NCBI GenBank assembly: GCA_016287975.1
Contig: JAEEXV010000042.1
Coordinates: forward strand, 1 to 25,057
Length of the DNA: 25,057 nucleotides
Source: Lentisphaeria bacterium
GTDB lineage: Bacteria > Verrucomicrobiota > Lentisphaeria > Oligosphaerales > Oligosphaeraceae
Reading direction: 5' to 3'
Shown here: positions 1-6,504 of the stretch, piece after piece
Layout: each line of letters opens with the position of its first letter
How positions within the stretch are numbered: position 1 is the first letter of the stretch
Position numbers and translations under genes: made by a program
Notes under the pieces: model-generated
Told to the model about the DNA's origin: nothing
The model's database searches: none
The model's input: the letters and a program-made list of their open reading frames with translations, nothing else

Positions 1-296
1 CCCGACCCATCTTTCAGGACCCCAGACTTCAGACCCCAGACCCCAGACCCCAGACCCAACTTTCCAGGACCCCAGACCCAAGACCCCCGACCCATCGGGG
101 ACCCCAGACCCAAGACCCCAGACCCAACTTTCTAGGACCCCAGACCCAAGACCCATCTTTCAGGACCCCAGACTTCAGACCCCAGACCCATCTTTCGGGG
201 ACCCAAGACCCCAGACCCCAGACCCAACTTTCCAGGACCCCAGACCCAAGACCCCCGACCCATCGGGGACCCCAGACCCAAGACCCCCGACCCATT
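1..296. repeat. Heptamer minisatellite with higher-order structure
   Basis: The stretch is built from 7-bp units of the form AGACCC(C/A), broken by short linkers such as ACTTTCC, TCTTTCGGGG and ATCGGGG. A long segment beginning near 54 recurs near 222, a shift of 168 bp (24 x 7), so the array has duplicated in large blocks. On the minus strand it reads as GGGTCTG/GGGTCTT with G-runs every 7 bp (for example the complement of 34-57), which fits a G-quadruplex motif. It lies 3' of lptD and is cut by the window start, so the gene it precedes, if any, is not visible. Long open frames through it are low-complexity and not believable proteins. Confidence 0.9.
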
Positions 297-316
297 GGAG
301 AGCCGCGCGTTCTGTG

Positions 317-336
317 TCGGCCCATTCTTGGGGCGG
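317..336 (-). other. Imperfect hairpin downstream of lptD
   Basis: Arms CCCA (321-324) and TGGG (329-332) close a TTCT loop. After one G-G mismatch the stem continues G-C, C-G and T-G. It starts 14 bp beyond the lptD stop codon. The loop and its closing pair match the hairpin at 5966-5985. There is no T-tract on the minus strand, so it is not a classical intrinsic terminator; it could be a Rho-linked or RNA-stabilising structure. Confidence 0.35.
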
Positions 337-350
337 TGTGGCGGGCGGGG

Positions 351-2678
351 TCAGATATTGATGTCGATTTTGACGTTGGGGAACGCGGTGAGGCGGAGCA
401 GGATGAGGAATTCGAAGTCGTTGTAGTCCCATCCGAATCCAGTGACGAGGGTCCAGCAGTGGAGGTCGCGGGTGATGTAGTAGTGGTGTTCGGCCATGCG
501 GGATTTCTCGAAGTCGTATTCGGCGTGGATTTCGAGGCTGGTGAGGGAGTTGAGCGGGACGTTGAGGGTGCCTGAGATGGTGTCGGTGGACTCGAAGTGC
601 TTCTTGATGTATCCAGATTCGCCGAAGAAGTCGGCGAGTTCGGTGCCCATGGCGTATGCGGATCGGGAGAGGTGGCCGTGGCGGTAGGTGTATCGGAGGG
701 CGAGGTTCCAGTCGTCCTTCCTGCCGTAGCGCAGTCCGAACTGGGCGCGCTGGATCTGCCCTTCGCCGAGGTCGTAAAGCATGGCGGTCCAGGCGGAGAG
801 GTCGCGGCGCGGCTGGAGGGTGAGGCGGTTGGCGAGGTCGCCCCAGTACTTGCCAGACTCCTCGCCTCGGTGGAAGTGGAGGTCGGCGTAGGATTCGAGG
901 GCGGCGAGGGTGCGGAGGCCCTCGGCGTCCCTGGTCTGCCAGCGCTGGTCGAGGGCGAGGCGGAGGAAATGCTGGCGTTCGAGGCGGTCGGTCTCGTCGA
1001 AGAAATAGAGGTGGTCGCGGTCGACGGTGGGCGCGGCGGCGTAGATGTACTGGATTTTCGGCGCGAGGACATGGCGGATGCCGTCGAGCTGGAGGAGGTC
1101 GCTCTTGAGGTCGCTCCAGTCGTCGAAGAACTTGGCGGCGAGGTCGAGCCCGAGTTCGGTGGCGATGCGGGTGCGGGCGCCGCCTTTGCGGTCGTAGTTG
1201 ACGACGGGGGCGCGGTTGCGTGGGCGGTCGGGGTTGTCGGCGTCGATGATGTCGGCGAGTTCCTCCTGGGAGATTTCGCGTCGGGAGGTGCGGGAGTAGG
1301 AGGTGGCGCGGAAGGATGCGTGCGGGGTGAGGACGAGCCAGTCGGCGTCGACGGGGGCGGAGATGGTGTGGAGGGTGTCGGCGCGGAAGGCGGAGTAGTC
1401 GGCGGGATCGCCGTGGATCTCCTCGTCGTAGGCCTCGGGGGGGATGAGGGCGGAGCGGGGGCGGTCGGGATTGCGCCACTTCATCGAGTAGAATCCCGCG
1501 GTGGTGGAACTGGCGTAGAGGAGCGGATAGTCGGTGCCAGTGAGGGAGAGGCGGGGGATGTCGATGCGCAGTTCGGGGAGTTTTTCGCTGACGGTGTAGA
1601 AGGTGTTGAGGCGCGGGCGGAAGGTGAGTTCGGCGTTGGCCCACGCGTTGTCGTAACTGAGGGTGAGGAAGGACTTGGGCTGGTTCCAGTGGCGGTAGTC
1701 GTGGCGGTACCAGTCCTCCAGCATGGCCAGGTCGGAGAGGCGGTCGACGTTGAGGCGGAGCGCCCAGTTTCCGTCGAGGACCTCGCGCCAGTAGAAGTGC
1801 GCGCGATAGCGGTCGTCCTGGGACTTGAAGCGGCGGTCCCAGCCAGGGGTGGTCTCGGCGGGCTTGCGGTCATGGAGGGCGTAGAGGTCGGCGAGCACGG
1901 TGCGCTCTGCGGTGCGGTATTCGGTCTGGGCGCCGAGGGCGATGCCGCGCTTGGTCATGCCGTCGACGAAGAGCTGCGTGCTGCCGACGGTCTTGGGCTT
2001 GCCATTGACGAGGGCGGTGTGGGCCCAGACGCGTCCGAGGCGCAGATAGTATCCGCGCTTGCCAGAGTAGCCAGGTTTGACGATGAGTCCAGCGGAGTTG
2101 TCCGTGGAGCCCCAGAGGAACGGGAGGTAGAGTACGGGGACGTCGGCGACGCGGAGGGTGACGTGCCAGGCGGTGAAGGTGCGGTCGTCCTGGTGGAAGT
2201 GGATTTCCTTGGCGTGGATGGTATAGTGGGGCTGCGGGCGGTCGCAGGTGGTGAGCCAGCTGGAGGTGAGGTTGGCGTCGCCGGTGGAACTCCCGTCGCC
2301 GCCGTCGCCGCCGATGTGCCAGACCTCGGAATCAAGGCGGTATGGGCCGAATTCGAGACTCTGCCGATTGAGGTTGCCGTGGAGGGTCTGGGTCTTCCAG
2401 GTGTTGAGGACGGCGCCAGTCTTGGGGTCGCTCTGGGTGGCGACGACATTTCCGCGGGCGGTGACGTCGGAGGTCACCTGGTTGAATGCGGCTTCGTCGC
2501 AGGTGATGCGCAGGGTGCCGTATTCGATTTCGACGTTTCCCTTGGCGTGGGTCAGTTTCTGGCCTGGCGCGTGGGTGACTTCGTCGGCGGCGAGCTTCAG
2601 TTCGTCGGCGGCGAAGATGGAGGCGGCGGCGAGGAACGTTGCGGCGAGAAGGAACCAGATGTGTCGGAAAGTAGTCAT
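351..2678 (-). CDS. lptD: LPS-assembly protein LptD (OstA family)
   Basis: The 775-aa product is a predicted outer-membrane beta-barrel that inserts lipopolysaccharide into the outer leaflet, receiving it from the LptA bridge. A signal peptide covers about residues 1-24 (hydrophobic core, cleavage near FAA-DE). Residues 25-110 form the LptA/OstA-like N-terminal domain (A-D-E-V-T-H, G-N-V-E-I-E-Y). The LTTCDRPQPHY segment near 141-151 is typical of LptD, and the rest is amphipathic strands. Cysteines are at 60, 145 and 741, so at least one inter-domain disulphide is possible, but the paired C-terminal cysteines of E. coli LptD are not both present. Length is close to E. coli LptD (784 aa). It is divergent from the rhomboid gene. 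No Shine-Dalgarno is seen upstream of the ATG, and a TTATATTA box lies only 11 bp upstream, so the mRNA may have a very short leader. Confidence 0.9.
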   Translation of the reverse strand: MTTFRHIWFLLAATFLAAASIFAADELKLAADEVTHAPGQKLTHAKGNVEIEYGTLRITCDEAAFNQVTSDVTARGNVVATQSDPKTGAVLNTWKTQTLHGNLNRQSLEFGPYRLDSEVWHIGGDGGDGSSTGDANLTSSWLTTCDRPQPHYTIHAKEIHFHQDDRTFTAWHVTLRVADVPVLYLPFLWGSTDNSAGLIVKPGYSGKRGYYLRLGRVWAHTALVNGKPKTVGSTQLFVDGMTKRGIALGAQTEYRTAERTVLADLYALHDRKPAETTPGWDRRFKSQDDRYRAHFYWREVLDGNWALRLNVDRLSDLAMLEDWYRHDYRHWNQPKSFLTLSYDNAWANAELTFRPRLNTFYTVSEKLPELRIDIPRLSLTGTDYPLLYASSTTAGFYSMKWRNPDRPRSALIPPEAYDEEIHGDPADYSAFRADTLHTISAPVDADWLVLTPHASFRATSYSRTSRREISQEELADIIDADNPDRPRNRAPVVNYDRKGGARTRIATELGLDLAAKFFDDWSDLKSDLLQLDGIRHVLAPKIQYIYAAAPTVDRDHLYFFDETDRLERQHFLRLALDQRWQTRDAEGLRTLAALESYADLHFHRGEESGKYWGDLANRLTLQPRRDLSAWTAMLYDLGEGQIQRAQFGLRYGRKDDWNLALRYTYRHGHLSRSAYAMGTELADFFGESGYIKKHFESTDTISGTLNVPLNSLTSLEIHAEYDFEKSRMAEHHYYITRDLHCWTLVTGFGWDYNDFEFLILLRLTAFPNVKIDINI

Positions 2679-2778
2679 AGATGCTGCGTAATATAATTCG
2701 CCTGTGATATATTATGCGCTGTCAAGCCAGAAGCGGGGGGACGGAATGGAAATTGCAAGGGGGAGAGCATAGCGAGCC
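2679..2778. promoter_or_regulatory. Divergent promoter region between lptD and rhomboid gene
   Basis: This 100-bp gap is strikingly A+T-rich at 2688-2716 compared with its surroundings. For lptD (leftward) TTATATTA is the complement of 2689-2696, a plausible -10 element; a TTGACA sequence (complement of 2720-2725) is present, but the 24-bp spacing is too long for a standard sigma-70 pair. For the rhomboid gene (rightward) TATATTAT at 2708-2715 is a possible -10, and GGGGGAG at 2759-2765 is a purine-rich ribosome site about 13 bp before the ATG. Exact transcription starts cannot be assigned by eye. Confidence 0.5.
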
Positions 2779-3651
2779 ATGTTAAGTGATCGGGACTATT
2801 ATCGCGAGGAGCCGCGGTGGAAGCGGCAAGGCTATTGGGATCGCCATTCGGCGGTGTTCCATCTGATCGTCATCAATGTCGCGGTTTACCTGCTGGGGAA
2901 GATCGGGCAGGACAACCAGCTGGTGGCGTGGGGGGCGCTGTTCACGGAAGGGCAGTCCCTGTGGCAGGTGTGGCGGCTGGTCACCTACCAGTTCCTGCAT
3001 GCGGGCCTCACCCATCTCCTGTTCAACATGTATTCGCTGTGGCTGTTCGGGCGGATGGTGGAGGCGGCGCTGGGCAAGCGGCGTTTTGTGACGCTCTATC
3101 TGGTCAGCGGCGTGCTGGGCGGGGCGCTGTTTTTCCTGGCGAACTGGAACAGCGGGGCGGTGTGCGTGGGGGCGTCGGGCGCGTGCTTCGGGGTGATGGT
3201 GGCGGCGGCGATGGCCTTCCCGCATGCGCGCTTCATGCTGCTGCTGCCGCCGATTCCGCTGAAACTATGGGTGATGGTGGTGATCTACTGCGGACTGGAG
3301 ATCTACTATCAACTGGTGGGGATGAACAACGGCATCGCGCACCTGGCGCATCTGGGCGGGGCGCTGGGCGGATTCCTGTATATGCGGCGGCTGGGCGTGC
3401 GCGCGTATGTCCCGCAGTGGCTGCGGCGGCTTTTCGGGGGCGATTCTCGCCCGCGCTGGCAGGCGCCGCCGAGGCCGTCGTCGCGGCCGCCAGAAGCGTG
3501 GAAGCAGTCGGAGCCGTTCGAGTACAGCCAGGACGAGCTCAATCGGATTCTCGACAAGATGTCTCGGCAGGGCTACTCGCAGTTGACGGAGCAGGAGAAG
3601 TGGACGCTGCGGCAGTCCGCCGAGGAGTTGAAGCGCCGTCGGGAGTCGTGA
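2779..3651 (+). CDS. Rhomboid family intramembrane serine protease with DUF6576-like tail
   Basis: The 290-aa inner-membrane protease would cleave transmembrane substrates within the bilayer. It shows the HxxxN motif (H79, N83), the catalytic G-A-S-G serine (S133) and the catalytic histidine in A-H-L-G-G (H191). About six hydrophobic segments lie between residues 26 and 205. A basic, proline-rich linker (210-240) leads to a soluble tail (246-288, beginning E-P-F-E-Y-S-Q-D-E-L) that resembles the DUF6576 module appended to many rhomboids. It is the only plus-strand gene in the window and is divergent from lptD. It ends 4 bp from the stop of the convergent glycosyltransferase gene, with no terminator between. 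Its substrate cannot be told from sequence. Confidence 0.92.
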   Translation: MLSDRDYYREEPRWKRQGYWDRHSAVFHLIVINVAVYLLGKIGQDNQLVAWGALFTEGQSLWQVWRLVTYQFLHAGLTHLLFNMYSLWLFGRMVEAALGKRRFVTLYLVSGVLGGALFFLANWNSGAVCVGASGACFGVMVAAAMAFPHARFMLLLPPIPLKLWVMVVIYCGLEIYYQLVGMNNGIAHLAHLGGALGGFLYMRRLGVRAYVPQWLRRLFGGDSRPRWQAPPRPSSRPPEAWKQSEPFEYSQDELNRILDKMSRQGYSQLTEQEKWTLRQSAEELKRRRES

Positions 3652-3655
3652 CGGG

Positions 3656-5161
3656 CTATTGGTAGAGTTGGCGTCGCGGGAAGTCGTGGAGGCGCAGGCG
3701 GGGCGGGGGGGCCTCCGCGAGGCGGAAATAGTATTCGGCCTCCTGGGGGAGGCGCGCGCAGGAGAAATATAGTTCGAGGGGGCGTCGGCGGTGGATGGCG
3801 CGGGCGGTGGTCCTGAGTTCGGTGTGGTCGATGGCGCGGTGGCGCGGGAGGCCAGCGGCGAGGAAATACCATTTGGCGGTGGCGGAGTCGTTGTCGCTGA
3901 CCAGGAGGATGGCGTGGTCGGCGAGGCGGTTCTGGCGGAGGATGGCGATGGAGTCGCGGATGGCGGTGTCGCCTCGGTAGAGCTGCATGAGGAGGTCCTG
4001 CGGGACTTTGCCTCGGCGGACGAGGGCGGTGCAGCGGCGGTCGGCGGCGGCGGTGGCGGCGAGGCCCGAGACGAGGAGGAGAAGCGTCGCGGCGACGGGG
4101 AGGAGCGGATGGCGCAGGCGGCAGGCGCGCAGGGCGGCGAAGGCGGCGGCGGTGAGCGGCGGCAGGAAGAGAAGGGAGTTGCGCGGGAAGGGGACGTTGC
4201 GGGCGCCTGCGGCGAGGTACATCAGGATCGCGGCGGCGGCGATGGAGAGCAGCAGGAACGCGGCGAGGCGGCGGTGGCGGGAGGGGATGCTTCGGAACGG
4301 CGCGAGCGCGAGGGGGACGAGCAGCGGCCCCAGGTGGCAGGCGGCGGCGAGGAGGAGATGGCGTGCGGAGGCGAGGCGCGTCGGCCAGAGGTCGCGGGAG
4401 ACGGAGGCGGCGTCCGCGATGGCGGCGCGGAGTTGCGGGAGGAGGGTGAGATAGTAGGCGAGGCCGAGGAGGCCCGCGGCGGCGGCGGCGCATCCTTCGG
4501 CGAGGCGGCGGGGGGCGGAAGGGCCGAGGAGGGGTTCGTCTGGGTTGCGGTAGATGGCGAGGAGGATGGCGATGGCGGCGGCGAGGATGGCGGCGCTCGG
4601 CATGAGGAGGGGCTGCAAGGCGAGGGAGAGGAGGAGGGCGGTCCAGTCGGCGGCATGCGCGCGCTTCAGCAGGAGGTTCATGGCGGCGCCCGTGGCGATG
4701 GCGGCGAGGAGCATGGAGAGGGAGTAGCCGCGGATCTGGTAGGCGAAGGCGGGGAAGACGGGGCTGGCGGCGAGGGCGAGGGCGGCGAGGGCGGCGAGGC
4801 GGCGTCCGAGGGCGCGTCGCCAGTAGATTCCCGCGACGAGGATGGTGGCGGCGCCGATGAGGATGGATGGCAGGCGCAGGAGGAGTTCGGGGGCGGCGGG
4901 GGTGACGAGGCGCAGCCACCCCCAGTAGAGGGCGGTGTTGAGGATATGGTTGTTCGCCATGGTGTAGTTGCGCCACACGGAGGCGAAGGTGGTGCCTGGA
5001 TGGAAGGCGCCGCAGTAGTTTTCGAGGGTGATGACCTCGTCGAACCACAATTGCGCGCTGGCCCACGGCCAGACGCGCAATAGATAGACGGCGAGAGCCA
5101 GGGCGAGCAGCGCGGCGGGCGCGGTCAGTCGCGGAAGAAGTGGCTCTCGACCAGACGGCAT
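3656..5161 (-). CDS. Membrane glycosyltransferase, GT39/ArnT-like (PMT_2 type)
   Basis: The product is 501 aa from the ATG at 5161. This start overlaps gmhA by 37 bp; longer readings run across gmhA in another frame and give arginine-rich nonsense. After a short N-terminus and the first membrane segment comes W-F-D-E-V-I-T-L, the acidic D-E pair that GT39/GT83 polyprenyl-phosphate-sugar transferases carry in their first periplasmic loop. About ten further hydrophobic segments follow to roughly residue 370, then a soluble C-terminal part of about 130 aa. Such enzymes take a sugar from a polyprenyl phosphate donor and move it onto protein, lipid A or another envelope glycan. The overlap with gmhA suggests coupled translation and a shared role in surface glycan synthesis. 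Acceptor and sugar are unknown. Confidence 0.82.
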   Translation of the reverse strand: MPSGREPLLPRLTAPAALLALALAVYLLRVWPWASAQLWFDEVITLENYCGAFHPGTTFASVWRNYTMANNHILNTALYWGWLRLVTPAAPELLLRLPSILIGAATILVAGIYWRRALGRRLAALAALALAASPVFPAFAYQIRGYSLSMLLAAIATGAAMNLLLKRAHAADWTALLLSLALQPLLMPSAAILAAAIAILLAIYRNPDEPLLGPSAPRRLAEGCAAAAAGLLGLAYYLTLLPQLRAAIADAASVSRDLWPTRLASARHLLLAAACHLGPLLVPLALAPFRSIPSRHRRLAAFLLLSIAAAAILMYLAAGARNVPFPRNSLLFLPPLTAAAFAALRACRLRHPLLPVAATLLLLVSGLAATAAADRRCTALVRRGKVPQDLLMQLYRGDTAIRDSIAILRQNRLADHAILLVSDNDSATAKWYFLAAGLPRHRAIDHTELRTTARAIHRRRPLELYFSCARLPQEAEYYFRLAEAPPPRLRLHDFPRRQLYQ

Positions 5162-5760
5162 AGGGCGTGATAGATGGGCAGGTGGTATTCCTGGACGCGG
5201 TAGGTCTCGCGGGCGGGCGCGCGGATGGCGATGTCGGCGTTCGCGCCCAGCCAGCCGCCGCCCTCGCCCGTGAAGCCGATGAGACGGACGCCCTTCAGGC
5301 GTGCGACGGCGGCGGCATGGCGGATGTTCTTCGCGTTGCCCGAGGTCGAGATGCCGATGAGGACGTCGCCCTGGCGAGCCATGGCATAAAGCAGTTGCGC
5401 GGGGCCCAGTTCGTAGCCCAGGTCGTTGGTGGCGGCGCTGGCGGCGGCTGGAAAGTGCATCAGCGAGATGGCGCGAAGGCCGCATTGCAGGCGGTCCGAA
5501 AGCGCGGCCTCCTCTGGCGCCAGTTCGGCGAGCCGCGCGCGCTCGTCCTCTGGCATCGGGCGGCGGCGGCAGAAGCCCTTGAGGAGTTCGCCGCAGATGT
5601 GGTCCGCGTCCGAGCAGCTGCCGCCATTGCCGCAGACGAAGAGGGTGCCGTCGTGCGAATAGCAGTTGACGAGGGCCTGCGCCGCGGCGCGGATGGATTC
5701 ATCGCAGGCGGTCAGCGCGGGGAAGACAGAGTACAACGAGGTGAGGATCGAATCATCCAT
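5125..5760 (-). CDS. gmhA: Phosphoheptose isomerase (SIS domain), GmhA-like
   Basis: The 211-aa cytosolic SIS-fold enzyme is predicted to convert sedoheptulose 7-phosphate to D-glycero-D-manno-heptose 7-phosphate, the first step of ADP- or GDP-heptose synthesis. C-G-N-G-G-S (43-48) is the phosphate-binding loop. H54 and E58 fit the helix that carries the GmhA glutamate (E65 in E. coli), and G-I-S-T-S-G-N (136-142) is the second SIS loop. V-Q-E-Y-H with H198 matches the C-terminal Gln and His of the active site. An insert of about 30 aa (64-95) sits between helix and core, as in some GmhA-like proteins. The ATG at 5760 is the only sensible start. There is no Shine-Dalgarno: the bases just upstream are the 9-bp minisatellite. 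A different SIS sugar isomerase is possible. Confidence 0.85.
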   Translation of the reverse strand: MDDSILTSLYSVFPALTACDESIRAAAQALVNCYSHDGTLFVCGNGGSCSDADHICGELLKGFCRRRPMPEDERARLAELAPEEAALSDRLQCGLRAISLMHFPAAASAATNDLGYELGPAQLLYAMARQGDVLIGISTSGNAKNIRHAAAVARLKGVRLIGFTGEGGGWLGANADIAIRAPARETYRVQEYHLPIYHALCRLVESHFFRD

Positions 5761-5766
5761 GGCGGC

Positions 5767-5940
5767 TGGGACAACTGGGACGACTGGGACGACTGGGACG
5801 ACTGGGACGACTGGGACGACTGGGACGGCTGGGACGGCTGGGACGGCTGGGACGGCTGGGACGGCTGGGACGACTGGGACGACTGGGACGACTGGGACGA
5901 CTGGGACGACTGGGACGACTGGGACGACTGGGACGACTGG
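5767..5940. repeat. 9-bp minisatellite, 19 units, directly upstream of gmhA
   Basis: Unit TGGGAC(GAC/GGC/AAC). Reading rightward there is one AAC unit, five GAC units, five GGC units (5821-5865), then eight GAC units (5866-5937) and a partial TGG. The blocks of identical variants point to growth by block duplication. The array ends 6 bp before the gmhA ATG, so it occupies the place of the promoter or ribosome-binding site. The plus strand has GGG every 9 bp with 6-nt loops, which permits G-quadruplexes on the strand complementary to the gmhA message. In plus-strand frames it reads Trp-Asp-Asp or Gly-Thr-Thr repeats, but these continue as antisense of gmhA and are not credible genes. Confidence 0.95.
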
Positions 5941-5965
5941 CCGAGAGCGGGCGGCGCGTGCCGTG

Positions 5966-5985
5966 CCGCCGCATTCTTGCGGCGG
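5966..5985. other. Perfect 8-bp hairpin with TTCT loop
   Basis: Arms CCGCCGCA (5966-5973) and TGCGGCGG (5978-5985) enclose TTCT. It lies between the minisatellite upstream of gmhA and the 3' end of the small lipoprotein gene. The plus-strand core C-A-TTCT-T-G is the same as in the weaker hairpin after lptD (317-336). There is no T-tract on either side, so an intrinsic terminator is doubtful. Confidence 0.5.
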
Positions 5986-6021
5986 AATGGGACGGCGGGC
6001 CGAGAACGGGCGGCCGCGTGT

Positions 6022-6043
6022 GCAGGCGGGCTTGCCCGCCTGC
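6022..6043. repeat. REP-like palindrome, copy 1
   Basis: A perfect 10-bp inverted repeat, GCAGGCGGGC (6022-6031) and GCCCGCCTGC (6034-6043), around a TT loop. It lies 10 bp beyond the stop of the lipoprotein gene. A second copy of the same design, preceded by the same GCGTGT, lies at 19131-19160. The GGGCTTGCCC core resembles known extragenic palindromes of other bacteria. Without a T-tract it is more likely a dispersed extragenic palindrome than a plain terminator, although it may still stop or protect transcripts. Confidence 0.65.
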
Positions 6044-6053
6044 GGCGGGGGTG

Positions 6054-6446
6054 TCAGTTGTACTTGATGGCGGTTCCAGTGAGGGTGACGGTGGTGGTGT
6101 TGATGCCGAAGACGCTGTTCACATTGTAGTCGATGACGATGTCGATGAGGTCATCGGCGCCTGCGGCGTTCTGGAGGGCGGCGGCCTTGAGGGTGGCGTA
6201 GGAGGCGTCGCCCTGGTTGATGATGCTGAAGTAGCTCTTGAGTTCGACCTTTCCGACGACGTTGGTCTTGACGATGGTGTAGTCCTTGCGGCTCACGGGC
6301 TGGATGAGGGCGTTGCCAGAGAGGTTGTTGACCAGCGCGAAGGGGGCGTAGACGTTGGGGGAGCCTTGGACGACTTCGACCGAGTTGCATCCGGAAACCA
6401 GCAGCGCGAGCAGGGCGCCGCACATCAGCAGGGCAGTTTTCTTCAT
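6054..6446 (-). CDS. Small lipoprotein, DUF6567-like
   Basis: The 130-aa secreted lipoprotein starts M-K-K, then has a hydrophobic stretch and the lipobox L-V-S-G-C with Cys20 as the lipidated residue. The mature part is short and beta-rich. The pattern of a D-Y-T-I-V-K-T segment, then Y-A-T-L-K-A-A-A-L near the middle and D-L-I-D-I-V-I-D-Y towards the end, resembles the DUF6567/TRL-like lipoprotein group, whose function is unknown. The start is clear: AAGGAGAA lies about 8 bp upstream of the ATG. It sits 58 bp downstream of the glycosyltransferase stop and probably has its own promoter, because a TTACATTAA box lies 34 bp upstream. The family assignment is from memory of the pattern, not a search. 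Confidence 0.8.
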   Translation of the reverse strand: MKKTALLMCGALLALLVSGCNSVEVVQGSPNVYAPFALVNNLSGNALIQPVSRKDYTIVKTNVVGKVELKSYFSIINQGDASYATLKAAALQNAAGADDLIDIVIDYNVNSVFGINTTTVTLTGTAIKYN

Positions 6447-6454
6447 GGGGTGGA

Positions 6455-6488
6455 TTCTCCTTGTGGTTGGGGGTTGGGGTTAATGTAA
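6455..6488 (-). promoter_or_regulatory. Shine-Dalgarno and possible -10 box of the lipoprotein gene
   Basis: AAGGAGAA (complement of 6455-6462) is the strongest ribosome-binding site seen in the window and fixes the start at 6446. TTACATTAA (complement of 6480-6488) stands out as A+T-rich in this setting and is repeated upstream of the Sel1 lipoprotein gene (15538-15546). It is a plausible -10 element; no convincing -35 is visible. Confidence 0.45.
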
Positions 6489-6504
6489 CGCGTCTTTTGG
6501 AATG

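Noticed and set aside
597..2696. Long plus-strand open frame (699 codons) antisense to lptD
   Set aside because: Same kind of composition shadow (Glu/Val/Gly/Ala-rich); lptD on the other strand is well supported.
3652..3655. Bidirectional terminator between the convergent rhomboid and glycosyltransferase genes
   Set aside because: Only 4 bp separate the stops and no stem-loop with T-tracts is visible around them.
5167..6129. Possible plus-strand protein with Trp-Asp-Asp repeats
   Set aside because: The repeats come from the 9-bp minisatellite and the flanks are antisense of gmhA. There is no start signal or domain.
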